From Marinifilum breve (lineage in GTDB: Bacteria > Bacteroidota > Bacteroidia > Bacteroidales > Marinifilaceae): a stretch of 64,000 nucleotides of DNA. The notes beneath the pieces were generated by a model, which saw only the letters and a program-made list of their open reading frames with translations, was not told the DNA's origin and made no database searches. The DNA lies in contig NZ_QFLI01000001.1 of NCBI RefSeq assembly GCF_003202155.1, positions 921,358 through 985,357 of the forward strand, written 5' to 3'. How positions within the stretch are numbered: position 1 is the first letter of the stretch; the number at the start of each line of letters is the position of its first letter. Below are positions 18,226 to 27,241 of the stretch, piece after piece. The translations under genes were made by a program, and so were the position numbers.

Positions 18226-19647
18226 TTAGTTCAATGTACCTTTCCAGGCATCAGTATATACTTTTGCGCTACCTTCGGTGTCTTGACCATTACCTCCAAA
18301 GATGTGAATAGTATTACCGTCAACAACGATTGCCTGACCATATCTTGCTGCAAATCCTTCAGGAAGTGCTCCTGTTTTCATTTCTGTCCAGTTTACACCA
18401 CCGTCTTCTGAAACCCATAGGTCATTGTAGAATACGTCAACCGAAGTTGTTGTTTCTCCTTCTGTAACCTCCTTGTTACCTAAACCGGCAAGAACATACA
18501 TTCTATCATTGTAAACAAAACAAGAGAAACTTGCACGAGCTGCAAACGGAGCTGCTACATCAACTTTTGTCCAACTTATACCATCAGCAGACTTATAAAT
18601 CTCATTGAAATAATTATATGGGAATTTTGTTCTTCCTCCAATTAAATACAATTCGTCTTTGTAAACGATTAATTTGCTATCGGCTCTTGCTTCAAAATCT
18701 TCTCCGAATTGTGCATCTAATGTTGACCAAGTAGCACCTCCATCTGTAGATTTCCAAACATCATTCATAGCACCTTGAGGAGCACCAAAACCTACCGAGT
18801 ATCCACCTGTTAGATAAAGATCACCATTCAAATTAGCTACAGAAGCATTAGTTCTAGCTGTAAATTTCTGCTCATTCGAAGCACCTTCATTTACTTTGGT
18901 CCATGTTTCTCCGTCTTCCGAAGACCATACAGTGTTGATTCCGTAACCATTACCAGTCTCTCCCCAAACTTCATAATCTGATGGAGTATAACCACCGATT
19001 AACAATTGCTTGTTACCATGCTTAACTGCTGCTGCACCTAATCCCATACCATACTCCTTGAAAATATTGGTATTTACTGCAGAAAACTCAGTACCATCGG
19101 TTGAGGAATGAATTCCGTAAGTGTGTCCTCCAATACCTGAAGCACCTTTTTTACCTCCCATAACAAAATACTTATCTCCAATTTTGAAACCAACTAAAGA
19201 TGTGTAATCCGGGAATTTAGCATCTGGAGCCAAGTTAGACCAAGCTGTAATATCCTTTGCTACGTTAACAACAACAGTATAGCTTACTTGGTTTGTTCCA
19301 TTTTCTGCTACTACTTTATAAACTACCTCACTTGAAAAATCCATTGCTGCAGAACCACTAGTTTGCAGCGCATCACCAATATAAACGGTAGACATAGGAA
19401 CTGATGAAAAAACAGGAGTCAAAGAAGAGGCATCAAATCCATAAGGTAATGCAATCTGATTAGTAATTACACCATTATCTCCAATGGTAAATTCATAATC
19501 TTTTAATGCTTCATCTGAAAAACCAAAAGATAAAAATCCGGTTAGGTCACTTAAATTTTCATCATCGCTACATGAGCTTAAAGCTCCACTAAACACAACT
19601 GCACAAAGCAGTAATACAACATTCCATGAGTTTTTAAAAACTTTCAT
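18226..19647 (-). CDS. Kelch/beta-propeller lipoprotein, DUF6242-like
   Basis: 473 residues with a lipoprotein signal (SGALSSC). The first roughly 130 residues form a beta domain of the kind seen in DUF6242 proteins (GFLSFGFSDEALKDYEFTIG...FDASSLTPVFS...YKVVAENGTNQVSYTVVV). A propeller follows, with repeated blades of the type KYFVMGGKKG, DLYLTGGYSV, ELYLIGGRTK and RMYVLAGLGN, each with SSTDGxxF/SADGxxW-type turns. It sits between the two SusC genes of the locus, in the place where a surface-exposed substrate-binding accessory lipoprotein is often found. No catalytic residues are recognisable. Confidence 0.8.
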   Translation of the reverse strand: MKVFKNSWNVVLLLCAVVFSGALSSCSDDENLSDLTGFLSFGFSDEALKDYEFTIGDNGVITNQIALPYGFDASSLTPVFSSVPMSTVYIGDALQTSGSAAMDFSSEVVYKVVAENGTNQVSYTVVVNVAKDITAWSNLAPDAKFPDYTSLVGFKIGDKYFVMGGKKGASGIGGHTYGIHSSTDGTEFSAVNTNIFKEYGMGLGAAAVKHGNKQLLIGGYTPSDYEVWGETGNGYGINTVWSSEDGETWTKVNEGASNEQKFTARTNASVANLNGDLYLTGGYSVGFGAPQGAMNDVWKSTDGGATWSTLDAQFGEDFEARADSKLIVYKDELYLIGGRTKFPYNYFNEIYKSADGISWTKVDVAAPFAARASFSCFVYNDRMYVLAGLGNKEVTEGETTTSVDVFYNDLWVSEDGGVNWTEMKTGALPEGFAARYGQAIVVDGNTIHIFGGNGQDTEGSAKVYTDAWKGTLN

Positions 19648-19961
19648 AAAATTTAATTTTAGGTTATTATTTGAGTTAATTCAAAACTTTTTACTGGCTT
19701 GATTCACTTCATTTAAAAAGTAGTTTCTACTCCATCATTTGCGAACAAAACCAAGAATACTTCACTAATTATCAAACCAATAACAAAAATCGACCTGTAT
19801 TTTAGAGGCAAATAACATCCCCACTTACCAATCTATAGATTGATATTATTTTCAATTCAGACCAAAATTTGTAACTAAATCATGAAAGGATTACCATGCC
19901 CTGCCAGACAGGGTAACATTTTCATTTACTACATTTTTGATTATTTACTTGACAATTTATT
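19648..19961 (-). other. 314-base gap between propeller lipoprotein and STN-type SusC
   Basis: No gene seen. It holds a hairpin at 19890-19917. The length would allow a separate promoter for the propeller-SusC-SusD-thioredoxin genes, but no TTTG-N19-TAnnTTTG match was found by eye. Confidence 0.5.
19890..19917 (-). terminator. Hairpin downstream of STN-type SusC gene
   Basis: CCCTG/CAGGG core with outer GTTACC/GGTAAT pairing on the minus strand, 45 bases past the SusC stop. The T-tract is poor, so strength is uncertain. Confidence 0.45.
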
Positions 19962-22900
19962 TTAAAAACCAATTCGCAAACCAAGACTGTATGTTTTGGT
20001 CTGAGGCATCGTTATCTCATCATATCCTGATAAGAGTGATGAAACGCCAAAAGCACTTACTTCCGGATCTAAACCAGAATAGTTGGTAATGGTAAATAAA
20101 TTGGTTGCCTGAGCATACAATTTAATTTTATCCAACTTTAACTTCTTAACGAATTTCATCGGAAAATTATAAGCCAACACAAGTTTTTTCAATCTTATAA
20201 ACGATGCATCTTCATAAAATCTTGAACTTGTTCGACTGGTGGTATAATTATTCTGTGCCGTGATGGATTTATTAAACAAAGCCGGACGACTGTTTATTTC
20301 CCCTTCACTTCTCCAGTAATTAGCAACATCAACCGATAAATTATTCACTTCGGTTGTTGTGTAGGTATTTAATATTGCAGCTGTACCATTCATTAGTTTT
20401 TTTCCTTCGGCAAAAACTAAAAAAGCACTAAATTCTATTCCTTTATATGATACCACATTACTAACACCTCCTGAATATTTTGGAATTCCGGAGCCCAGAG
20501 CTTTTCTATCATTTAAATCCGTTGGAGGAGTTTCCCTTAAAGTTCCATCAGCATATCGCCACAATGGATTTCCATTTTCAGGATTTACACCCTCCCATTG
20601 ATATAGCATAAATTGCCCTGCTTCCTTTCCTTCCTCAAAATATTTGTATGCCTTATCTGCCCCCCAAACTTCATAACCACTTTGATTAATTTCCAAAACT
20701 TCGTTACGATTATAGGCCGAAGTGAGAAATATATCCCAAGATAATTCTCCACCTAGTATTTTGGCATCACAAGTCAATTCGATTCCGGTATTTTTCATCG
20801 AACCAACATTTACCCATTGTTTTGTATAACCAGATATTGCAGGTACATCTGTAAACAATAACAAGTTATTTACTTTTTTAGAATAGTAATCTAAATTAAT
20901 ATGAATATTATCATTCAATAGACTCATATCAATTCCCATATCAAAATTCTCAGTTTTCTCCCACGACAAATTAAAACTTGAGCTTCTTGCTTCCGTAATA
21001 ATGTTCTTATTTCCATAGGTCAATTCGTCCTGGTGAGGTTCGTAAGTTCTTAAGGCTCCATAGGTATATGTGGATTGTTCAACCCCCGAATAACCAAAAC
21101 TCGTTCTCAGCTTTATATTATTGATAATCGATTCCTTTTCTTTATTTAAAACAATATATCCTGCTGAAAAAGCTGGGAATATTTGATATCTATTGTCCTT
21201 GTTAAAACGAGATGATCCATCAATTCTGTAACTGATTCCTGTAAAAATCTTTTGTTTGTAATTATAATTTAATCTTCCAAACCAAGATGCCAAGGCATGT
21301 TTTCTCTTATTTGTGGAATAATCAGTTAGTTCGTAACTATTTCGATTATTTATTCTATATGGGCTTTGATAATTTAATTGCTCTTCCTTTTGTCTTGAAT
21401 GTTCAAAACTTTGCCCTAAAACAAACTTTAATTTATGATCTCCAAATGACTTATTTCCAGTTAATGTATTCGTAATTACATATTTTCTTGAATAACCATC
21501 TGTTTCAATGGTTAGTTTCTCATCATTTTGATAACTATTTCGATAAGATGACAATGCATCCGTTTCAATGAAATTAACTCCCAGGTCACAACGATATGAT
21601 AAATTATTCACAATTTGCAAATCCGCATATACATTAGCAATAATATAGTTATCCAGAATTTCTCCTTTATCATTTTGAGCCATTGCCACTGGATTCTCAG
21701 TATAATCACCATATGGATTTCCTTCTGTAGAAAAGTTAAATCCTCCATCTGAATTATATATTGGCAAATTAGGAGCTTTTAATATGGCATCACGATAAAT
21801 TTTTGGAGCCAATAAGGAATTATTCTTCTCTGCTGTTAATGATATATTAGATCCAATTAAGAACAGGTTACTGATATTTTGCTGAAAATTAAATCTTGCT
21901 GTGTATCTTTTATAATCTGATCCAATTACATATGACTCTTGGTTTAAATGAGAGAAGCTAAAGTATAAAAAACCATTGTGCTTCTTATTTTGTATAGACA
22001 AAGCCAATTTATTACTCGTTGCATTTCGCACCACTTTATCATACCAATTGGTATTGATATCATTAGGAAATACAACTTCTTTTTTCTTAAGCTGAGTATA
22101 ATAATTTGAGTAAAATGAAGAATACTCTTCCCCATTCATCAATTTTGGCTTATTAACAGGTTTAGAAATTCCGGTTTCCATTAATAGATTGACTTTTAAA
22201 CCAAATTTTCTAGGATGTTTCGTATTAATCAAAATAACACCTGCTGCTCCCCTTGAGCCATATATTGAAGTTGAGTAAGCATCTTTCAGAATACTAATTG
22301 ATTCAATATCCTCAGTATTCACAACGTTTAATCCATTCTTTTGAAAGAATGTGCTTTCTCGTAAATCATTGTAAACGTAGTTATCAAACAATCCGAACGC
22401 TTGACCTCCCGATACAGTTTGATAAGTTATCCGACTCAATCCTTCCTCTGTATTAAAAAGTGGAACACCATCTACAACAATTAATGGACTATTTGCATCA
22501 GGTTGCAATGAAGTTACTCCCCTTATGGCAATAGTTGATGAACTACCAGGAACACCAGAACTCTTTTGAAACCATAACCCACTGGCAGTACCTGCCAAGG
22601 TCTCATCCAAATTATTAGGAACTTCTCCGGTCATGATATTGGTAACGGAACTTACCGCTCCTATTTGTTCCTCCTTGGCTTCCTCACCATAGCCAATAAT
22701 ATTTACTTCTTTAAGGTTGATTACATCAGTACTCAATCGAATATCTTCAATCATTTTAAGACCAACTACAGTCTCGATACTATTAAAACCAATAGCAGAA
22801 AATATTATTGTATCCCCAACCAGGCAGTTTAATGTATAGTAACCATCTTTATCACTCGCTGTTCCTCGAGCTTCATTCTTTACCTTAACAGATGCTCCAA

Positions 22901-23411
22901 CTATTGGAAGACCATCTTCATCGCAAAGAACTCTACCAATCATGATTTTCTGAACTTTAACCATTTGAGCTACATCAGTTGGGCTTGCAGCTTTCAGTTT
23001 AGAAGCTGGAACTTGACCTCTTGATTTTCTAATAATAATTTTATCCTGATATAGAACAAATGAAAATCCCTGTGGATGAAGCACCAGGCTTAACAATTCT
23101 TCAAGAGGAAGAACTTGTTTATCTGGAATATTGACAAAATATCCCTTAATTTTATCTGTATTATAAACAAAGGATACATTAGTTTGAGATTCAATTTCCT
23201 GAAAAAAATCTTCAAATGGCATACTTTGCCTCATAGAATTCAATGAAATTGGAATGGACTGGGAATAAGCCTCGAAAGAAATTAAAACTAGGAAAAGCTT
23301 GAAAATTAAGCCTACCAATACCTTACATCCATTATTAATAACAGATATTTTACAAACAGTTGAAAATTTGTTTGTACTGAATCGATATTTTTTCCTAATT
23401 TTGTCGTACAT
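19962..23411 (-). CDS. SusC-type TonB-dependent transducer with STN domain (locus 1)
   Basis: 1149 residues from the ATG at 23411; the frame extends to a TTG at 23462 with no signal-like sequence. After the signal segment comes an STN (secretin/TonB N-terminal) domain (MPFEDFFQEIESQTNVSFVY...ILRKS-type end), which in FecA-like receptors contacts the FecR anti-sigma factor. Then follow a carboxypeptidase-regulatory-like domain (GRVLCDEDGLPIVGASVKVKN), the plug (AIRGVTSLQ...STSIYGSRGAAGVILINTK) and the barrel, ending YSLGLRIGF. It lies directly after the FecR gene, so it is the likely signal-transducing receptor for this locus. No SusD follows it immediately. Confidence 0.93.
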   Translation of the reverse strand: MYDKIRKKYRFSTNKFSTVCKISVINNGCKVLVGLIFKLFLVLISFEAYSQSIPISLNSMRQSMPFEDFFQEIESQTNVSFVYNTDKIKGYFVNIPDKQVLPLEELLSLVLHPQGFSFVLYQDKIIIRKSRGQVPASKLKAASPTDVAQMVKVQKIMIGRVLCDEDGLPIVGASVKVKNEARGTASDKDGYYTLNCLVGDTIIFSAIGFNSIETVVGLKMIEDIRLSTDVINLKEVNIIGYGEEAKEEQIGAVSSVTNIMTGEVPNNLDETLAGTASGLWFQKSSGVPGSSSTIAIRGVTSLQPDANSPLIVVDGVPLFNTEEGLSRITYQTVSGGQAFGLFDNYVYNDLRESTFFQKNGLNVVNTEDIESISILKDAYSTSIYGSRGAAGVILINTKHPRKFGLKVNLLMETGISKPVNKPKLMNGEEYSSFYSNYYTQLKKKEVVFPNDINTNWYDKVVRNATSNKLALSIQNKKHNGFLYFSFSHLNQESYVIGSDYKRYTARFNFQQNISNLFLIGSNISLTAEKNNSLLAPKIYRDAILKAPNLPIYNSDGGFNFSTEGNPYGDYTENPVAMAQNDKGEILDNYIIANVYADLQIVNNLSYRCDLGVNFIETDALSSYRNSYQNDEKLTIETDGYSRKYVITNTLTGNKSFGDHKLKFVLGQSFEHSRQKEEQLNYQSPYRINNRNSYELTDYSTNKRKHALASWFGRLNYNYKQKIFTGISYRIDGSSRFNKDNRYQIFPAFSAGYIVLNKEKESIINNIKLRTSFGYSGVEQSTYTYGALRTYEPHQDELTYGNKNIITEARSSSFNLSWEKTENFDMGIDMSLLNDNIHINLDYYSKKVNNLLLFTDVPAISGYTKQWVNVGSMKNTGIELTCDAKILGGELSWDIFLTSAYNRNEVLEINQSGYEVWGADKAYKYFEEGKEAGQFMLYQWEGVNPENGNPLWRYADGTLRETPPTDLNDRKALGSGIPKYSGGVSNVVSYKGIEFSAFLVFAEGKKLMNGTAAILNTYTTTEVNNLSVDVANYWRSEGEINSRPALFNKSITAQNNYTTSRTSSRFYEDASFIRLKKLVLAYNFPMKFVKKLKLDKIKLYAQATNLFTITNYSGLDPEVSAFGVSSLLSGYDEITMPQTKTYSLGLRIGF

Positions 23412-23485
23412 AATGCTAGTTGAAGCAATTGTGCTTGTTTCAATTAGATTTTTACTTGACAAGTAAATTTACTACATGTTAGTCG

Positions 23486-23515
23486 AAATACCGAAGAACT
23501 GCCATTCTTTGGTAT
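23486..23515 (-). repeat. FecR-SusC intercistronic hairpin (locus 1)
   Basis: ATACC(g)AAGAA/TTCTT(t)GGTAT stem around ACTGCCA, in the gap between the FecR stop and the SusC start. It is analogous in position to the hairpins of loci 2 and 3, but the loop sequence is not shared. Confidence 0.5.
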
Positions 23516-23548
23516 TTTTTTAGTATTTACTTAAAAACACCTAGTCCA

Positions 23549-24580
23549 TCAAAAATCACCTTTTGCTCCTAAGGTAACCAAGTTATTCTCCATTTTATAT
23601 GAAAATTCACTGGTCATTTCAAGAATCTTGATGACTTCTTCCAATTTTTCATTTTCGAAATTTGCTGTGATTTTTAAATCTTTCAGACTGCCATCCATAA
23701 ATTTAAAATTCACACCATACATTCTATATAAGGTTCTGGTTATCTCTAATAAAGAGGTATTTTCAAAGTGTAAGTCTTTATTCATCCAAGCCACATCAAG
23801 TTTATTATCCACATGCAACTTATCAATCGATTTGTTACTACGATCAACAACTCCTTTTTCACCTGGAACCAAATACATACTTTCCTGATTTCTATTCAAA
23901 AATCCTTCAGTGCGTTTAAAAGCTACTTTCCCAGTTAACACCGATGTTTCCATCTTTTCATCTTCTGGATATGCTTTCACATTAAACGATGTTCCCAACA
24001 CTTTCACTTCTGCCTTCTTTAAACCAATAACAAAAGGTTTTTGCTCATTTCTGGCAACATCAAAGAAAGCTTCTCCTTGTAAATACACATTTCTCTCTTC
24101 TCCTGCTAAGTTCTTTTTATATTTCACTCGGCTATCTCCGTTCAAAAAAACTTGACTCCCATCAGAAAGCAAAATTTCTTTTTGATCTCCGGCATCGCAA
24201 GTCGAAACCTCATAACCCAATGTGTTTATGATTGAAAAAGGATTTTGAATTTGATCCCATGAAATTGCAGAAATCGAAATCAAAACAATTACAGAAGCTG
24301 CTATTCTGTACCAAGAGCTATTAAATAAATTTCTAACAACTTTAACATCTTGTTTTTCCTCCGCTTCAATCCTAGCCTTCACTTTATTTAAAACACGAAA
24401 TCTATCTGAAATTGAGCTTTTCAATTCCAGATTCTCCCACTCCCCTTTTAAATCATTGAATAGCTTTTCATTCTCTGCTGAAGCTTTAAGCCAATCCCCC
24501 AATTGACTTGCCTCTTTATCAGAGATTTCACCAGCAAAATGCTTTGCTATTAATTGATTTATTTTATTCATTTCCGTCAT
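23549..24580 (-). CDS. FecR-family anti-sigma factor (locus 1)
   Basis: 343 residues from the ATG at 24580; the frame upstream starts only with TTG at 24598. An N-terminal cytoplasmic helical anti-sigma region (INQLIAKHFAGEISDKEASQLGDWL) is followed by one membrane helix (SWYRIAASVIVLISISAISW). Then comes the periplasmic FecR domain (EILLSDGSQVFLNGDSRVKYKK...GEAFFDVARNEQKPFVI...GTSFNVKAY), with the C-terminal DUF4974-like STN-binding module (LLEITRTLYRMYGVNFKFMD...LEEVIKILEMTSEFSY). It inhibits or activates the neighbouring sigma factor in response to the STN-type SusC receptor. Confidence 0.93.
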   Translation of the reverse strand: MTEMNKINQLIAKHFAGEISDKEASQLGDWLKASAENEKLFNDLKGEWENLELKSSISDRFRVLNKVKARIEAEEKQDVKVVRNLFNSSWYRIAASVIVLISISAISWDQIQNPFSIINTLGYEVSTCDAGDQKEILLSDGSQVFLNGDSRVKYKKNLAGEERNVYLQGEAFFDVARNEQKPFVIGLKKAEVKVLGTSFNVKAYPEDEKMETSVLTGKVAFKRTEGFLNRNQESMYLVPGEKGVVDRSNKSIDKLHVDNKLDVAWMNKDLHFENTSLLEITRTLYRMYGVNFKFMDGSLKDLKITANFENEKLEEVIKILEMTSEFSYKMENNLVTLGAKGDF

Positions 24581-24648
24581 TATATTCTTGTAGTTCAATT
24601 TTAAGACAGTATTTTTTTAAGCTTCCACTAAAAAAAAATGAAAAAAAA

Positions 24649-25221
24649 TTATCTTTTTTTCATTTTTCCCTTATAACCAATCATTTCTGCTAGCTTTTTA
24701 ATGGCAATACCCATTTGTGTATCAACAGTATTTACTGATACTTTTAGTTTTTCAGCCACTTCTTTATATTTCATACCCTCGAAACGAATTAAAAGAAAAA
24801 CTTCTTTACACTTAGGAGGTAAACTTTCAATGCTATGGGTAATCTTATCCTGTAATTCCTTTGCAATAATTACATCTTCGGCTGTGTTGTCTTCGCTTAA
24901 TTTATTGGAAACCTTCTCATCAATAGAATCTTTGCCAACCTTTTGTTCTTTATTGATACAATTTAATGAACGATTCTTTACACTAATGAATAAATAATTA
25001 TCCAGATTCTTTACATCTTGTAATTTCGCTCTGTTCTGCCAGACTTGATAAAATACATCTGCAACAACTTCCTCTGCCAAATCTTTGCTTTTCACCAACA
25101 CAAAAGAAGCGGTTAAAAGCCTGTCGTAATAAATATGAAAGAGTTCATCCAAAGCACGTTCATCAGAATCAACCGATAATCTACGAATTAGAAAATCAAT
25201 ATTTTGGGTATGATTTTTCAA
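24649..25221 (-). CDS. ECF (FecI-type) sigma-70 factor (locus 1)
   Basis: 190 residues with sigma region 2 (LDELFHIYYDRLLTASFVLV...EEVVADVFYQVWQNR) and region 4 (IESLPPKCKEVFLLIRFEGMKYKEVAEKLKVSVNTVDTQMGIAIKKL). It pairs with the FecR protein downstream to control the 16 kb SusC/SusD/thioredoxin locus. The start codon appears to be TTG: an in-frame TAA lies two codons upstream of 25221, and no in-frame ATG precedes region 2. A rare start would keep sigma levels low. Confidence 0.92.
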   Translation of the reverse strand: MKNHTQNIDFLIRRLSVDSDERALDELFHIYYDRLLTASFVLVKSKDLAEEVVADVFYQVWQNRAKLQDVKNLDNYLFISVKNRSLNCINKEQKVGKDSIDEKVSNKLSEDNTAEDVIIAKELQDKITHSIESLPPKCKEVFLLIRFEGMKYKEVAEKLKVSVNTVDTQMGIAIKKLAEMIGYKGKMKKR

Positions 25222-25591
25222 GGGTTAAGTTTTCTTAAGTGGTTAATATAGGTTGGTCAAAGATGCAAAAAATCTTAGAAAGTGAAAATTTCAAATTAAA
25301 ATGACATGACAATTTCATTCAAGCTCAGTACTTACTTCCTGACTTTCTTCTTACTAATATTCAACCATTTCTATTTAATTTACATCAACTATAGCTTCGT
25401 TAATCTTATCCGAATTCAATTTATTTCATCAACACTATACTTTCTGTTCACCACACTTTTCTTTATTCTAGCTTTTCCATGAAGTACGCAACTCGTATTG
25501 TATTGTATCATCAGAATACATCGACAAATGTTACAAAACAAAAAAACCGCCTCAATTGAGACGGTTTTTGATTTATTGTATTTTGCTTTTA
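25222..25591. other. Gap between locus 1 sigma factor and transporter
   Basis: Holds the sigma gene upstream region and the transporter terminator. A frame of about 100 codons overlapping 25416-25721 is a shadow of the transporter gene end. No other gene or RNA is seen. Confidence 0.5.
25543..25568 (-). terminator. Terminator of the MFS/POT-like transporter (second identical copy)
   Basis: AAACCGTCTCAATTGAGGCGGTTT followed by TTTTTGTTTTG on the minus strand, 24 bases beyond the stop. The stem-loop is identical to that at 8986-9013. Confidence 0.88.
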
Positions 25592-26989
25592 CTATGCAGC
25601 TTTTTGGGCATCCAATTTCTTGGTTACTCTTCCATACACAATTAATGCAATTGCCGATACCGCAGCAATTCCTACAAAATAGTACCAAATGTAATGTGCA
25701 TTTGCCGATGCCACTTCCCATTCAGCTCTGGTTTTAAATAATATTGGATCAGGACAATACTTCGTTAAAAGAATACCTGATAATCCAAATCCTAAAATGG
25801 AAGATACAAATGAGTGCAAGTGACTAAATCCTAAATACAAACCCTCTTCCCCTTTAGGAGCTTGCAATGAAAAATACTCCAGAAATCGAGGTGAGATAAA
25901 CGATTCTGCTAATCCTTGGAATACAATACCAACAATCATCATGAATGCCACTGGGTGCATACTAAATAATCCCAAATCAACAGAATCTACACTTAGTAAG
26001 TTACCTGCTGCCATACATAGTGCTGAAACCGGCATTATAAACATTCCAATGGTCATAGATAGTAGTGCAGTACGTTTTGCCATTAATTGAGTAATCAGTC
26101 CTACCGAAAGAACTACAACCAATGGGTTTACATTTGCATACCACGATGGAGATGCACCTTCACCGGCCATACGCAAAACATATTTTGGCATGGTTGCATA
26201 CAATTGATGCTGCACCATCCAGAATCCGGTAACGATTAAGATTAATGCTACCAAACGACCATTTGCTACTACCCTTGTTAATGCTTGCCAAATTTCTCCT
26301 AATGATTTTCCTTCACCCTCTGTTTTCGAAGTTTTAAAGAAGAAGAACACAGCAAATACTGCTGCCAAAGTCATCGCTGCTGAGAAAAAATTCAGGTTTA
26401 CCAAACCTTCATTCCCCATGGCTTCACGCAATGGCTTCACAATGGTTTTCCCCGAGAATGAACCGATGTTTACCATCATGTAAAAAATAGAAAATCCTTT
26501 CGCACGATTCGACTCTGTGGTTTCTTTGGCTACAGTACCTGTAATTACGGATTTAATGAACGATCCTCCAATCATTATCACAATCACAATTGGTACAATC
26601 ATCCATTTCCAACTTGTTTTTTCTAATCCAGTAAACTTGGTTACTTCAGTATATTCAACCAAACCAGCAGCTTCCAACATGGTTGGTAAAATCGCTAATC
26701 CTGCATAACCAATACTTAGTAATGTGAAAGCCAATAGCAAGGCTTTTCTAAAACCCATTTTATCAGCTAAAGCTCCACTAAATGTTGGCAAAAGATACAA
26801 ACCAGCTGAAAACAGACCTGATATCATTGCAGCTTCAATATCTGTAAAGCCTAATATTCTTGAAAGATATATGGTTATTACAATAAAAACTCCATAGTAT
26901 GCTGCTCTCTCTAAAAGCTCAACAGAGTTGGCCACCCAAAAAGCTCTTGAGAACTTTTCTTTTCCCGTACTCACTTGTTCTGCACTCAT
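25592..26989 (-). CDS. Major facilitator transporter, POT/oligopeptide-like
   Basis: 465 residues with about 12-14 hydrophobic helices. The N-terminus SVELLERAAYYGVFIVITIYLSRILGF resembles the ER-containing first helix of the proton-dependent oligopeptide (POT/PTR) group. The helix 2-3 loop ADKMGFRKALL is the MFS A-motif. POT members import di- and tripeptides with protons, but the full ExxER signature and peptide-binding residues cannot be confirmed by eye, so the substrate is open. It lies downstream of glpC but is separated from it by a terminator, so it need not be linked to glycerol metabolism. Confidence 0.8.
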   Translation of the reverse strand: MSAEQVSTGKEKFSRAFWVANSVELLERAAYYGVFIVITIYLSRILGFTDIEAAMISGLFSAGLYLLPTFSGALADKMGFRKALLLAFTLLSIGYAGLAILPTMLEAAGLVEYTEVTKFTGLEKTSWKWMIVPIVIVIMIGGSFIKSVITGTVAKETTESNRAKGFSIFYMMVNIGSFSGKTIVKPLREAMGNEGLVNLNFFSAAMTLAAVFAVFFFFKTSKTEGEGKSLGEIWQALTRVVANGRLVALILIVTGFWMVQHQLYATMPKYVLRMAGEGASPSWYANVNPLVVVLSVGLITQLMAKRTALLSMTIGMFIMPVSALCMAAGNLLSVDSVDLGLFSMHPVAFMMIVGIVFQGLAESFISPRFLEYFSLQAPKGEEGLYLGFSHLHSFVSSILGFGLSGILLTKYCPDPILFKTRAEWEVASANAHYIWYYFVGIAAVSAIALIVYGRVTKKLDAQKAA

Positions 26990-27155
26990 TTTAATTCTTT
27001 GTTTAGTTTTATTTTAAGGTATTGTTGTCCGCAATATTGGGCGGTAAAAATAGATTACCACATTGAATTTCACAAGTAGGGATTCTCCTATTTTTTGCCT
27101 AATCCAAGCCTGTATATCAGTATAAAATTTAAAAGAATATTTACATGCAAAAAAG

Positions 27156-27198
27156 ATGCCGCAATCAGTGAATCGAAATGATCCAATAATCGCGGCAT
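27156..27198 (-). terminator. Terminator of the glpABC operon
   Basis: ATGCCGC/GCGGCAT stem with a 29-base loop, followed by TTTTTT on the minus strand, 44 bases past the glpC stop. Confidence 0.75.
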
Positions 27199-27241
27199 TA
27201 ACCTAACTTAAAAATAAAATATTTTGTTCTAAACTATACGC

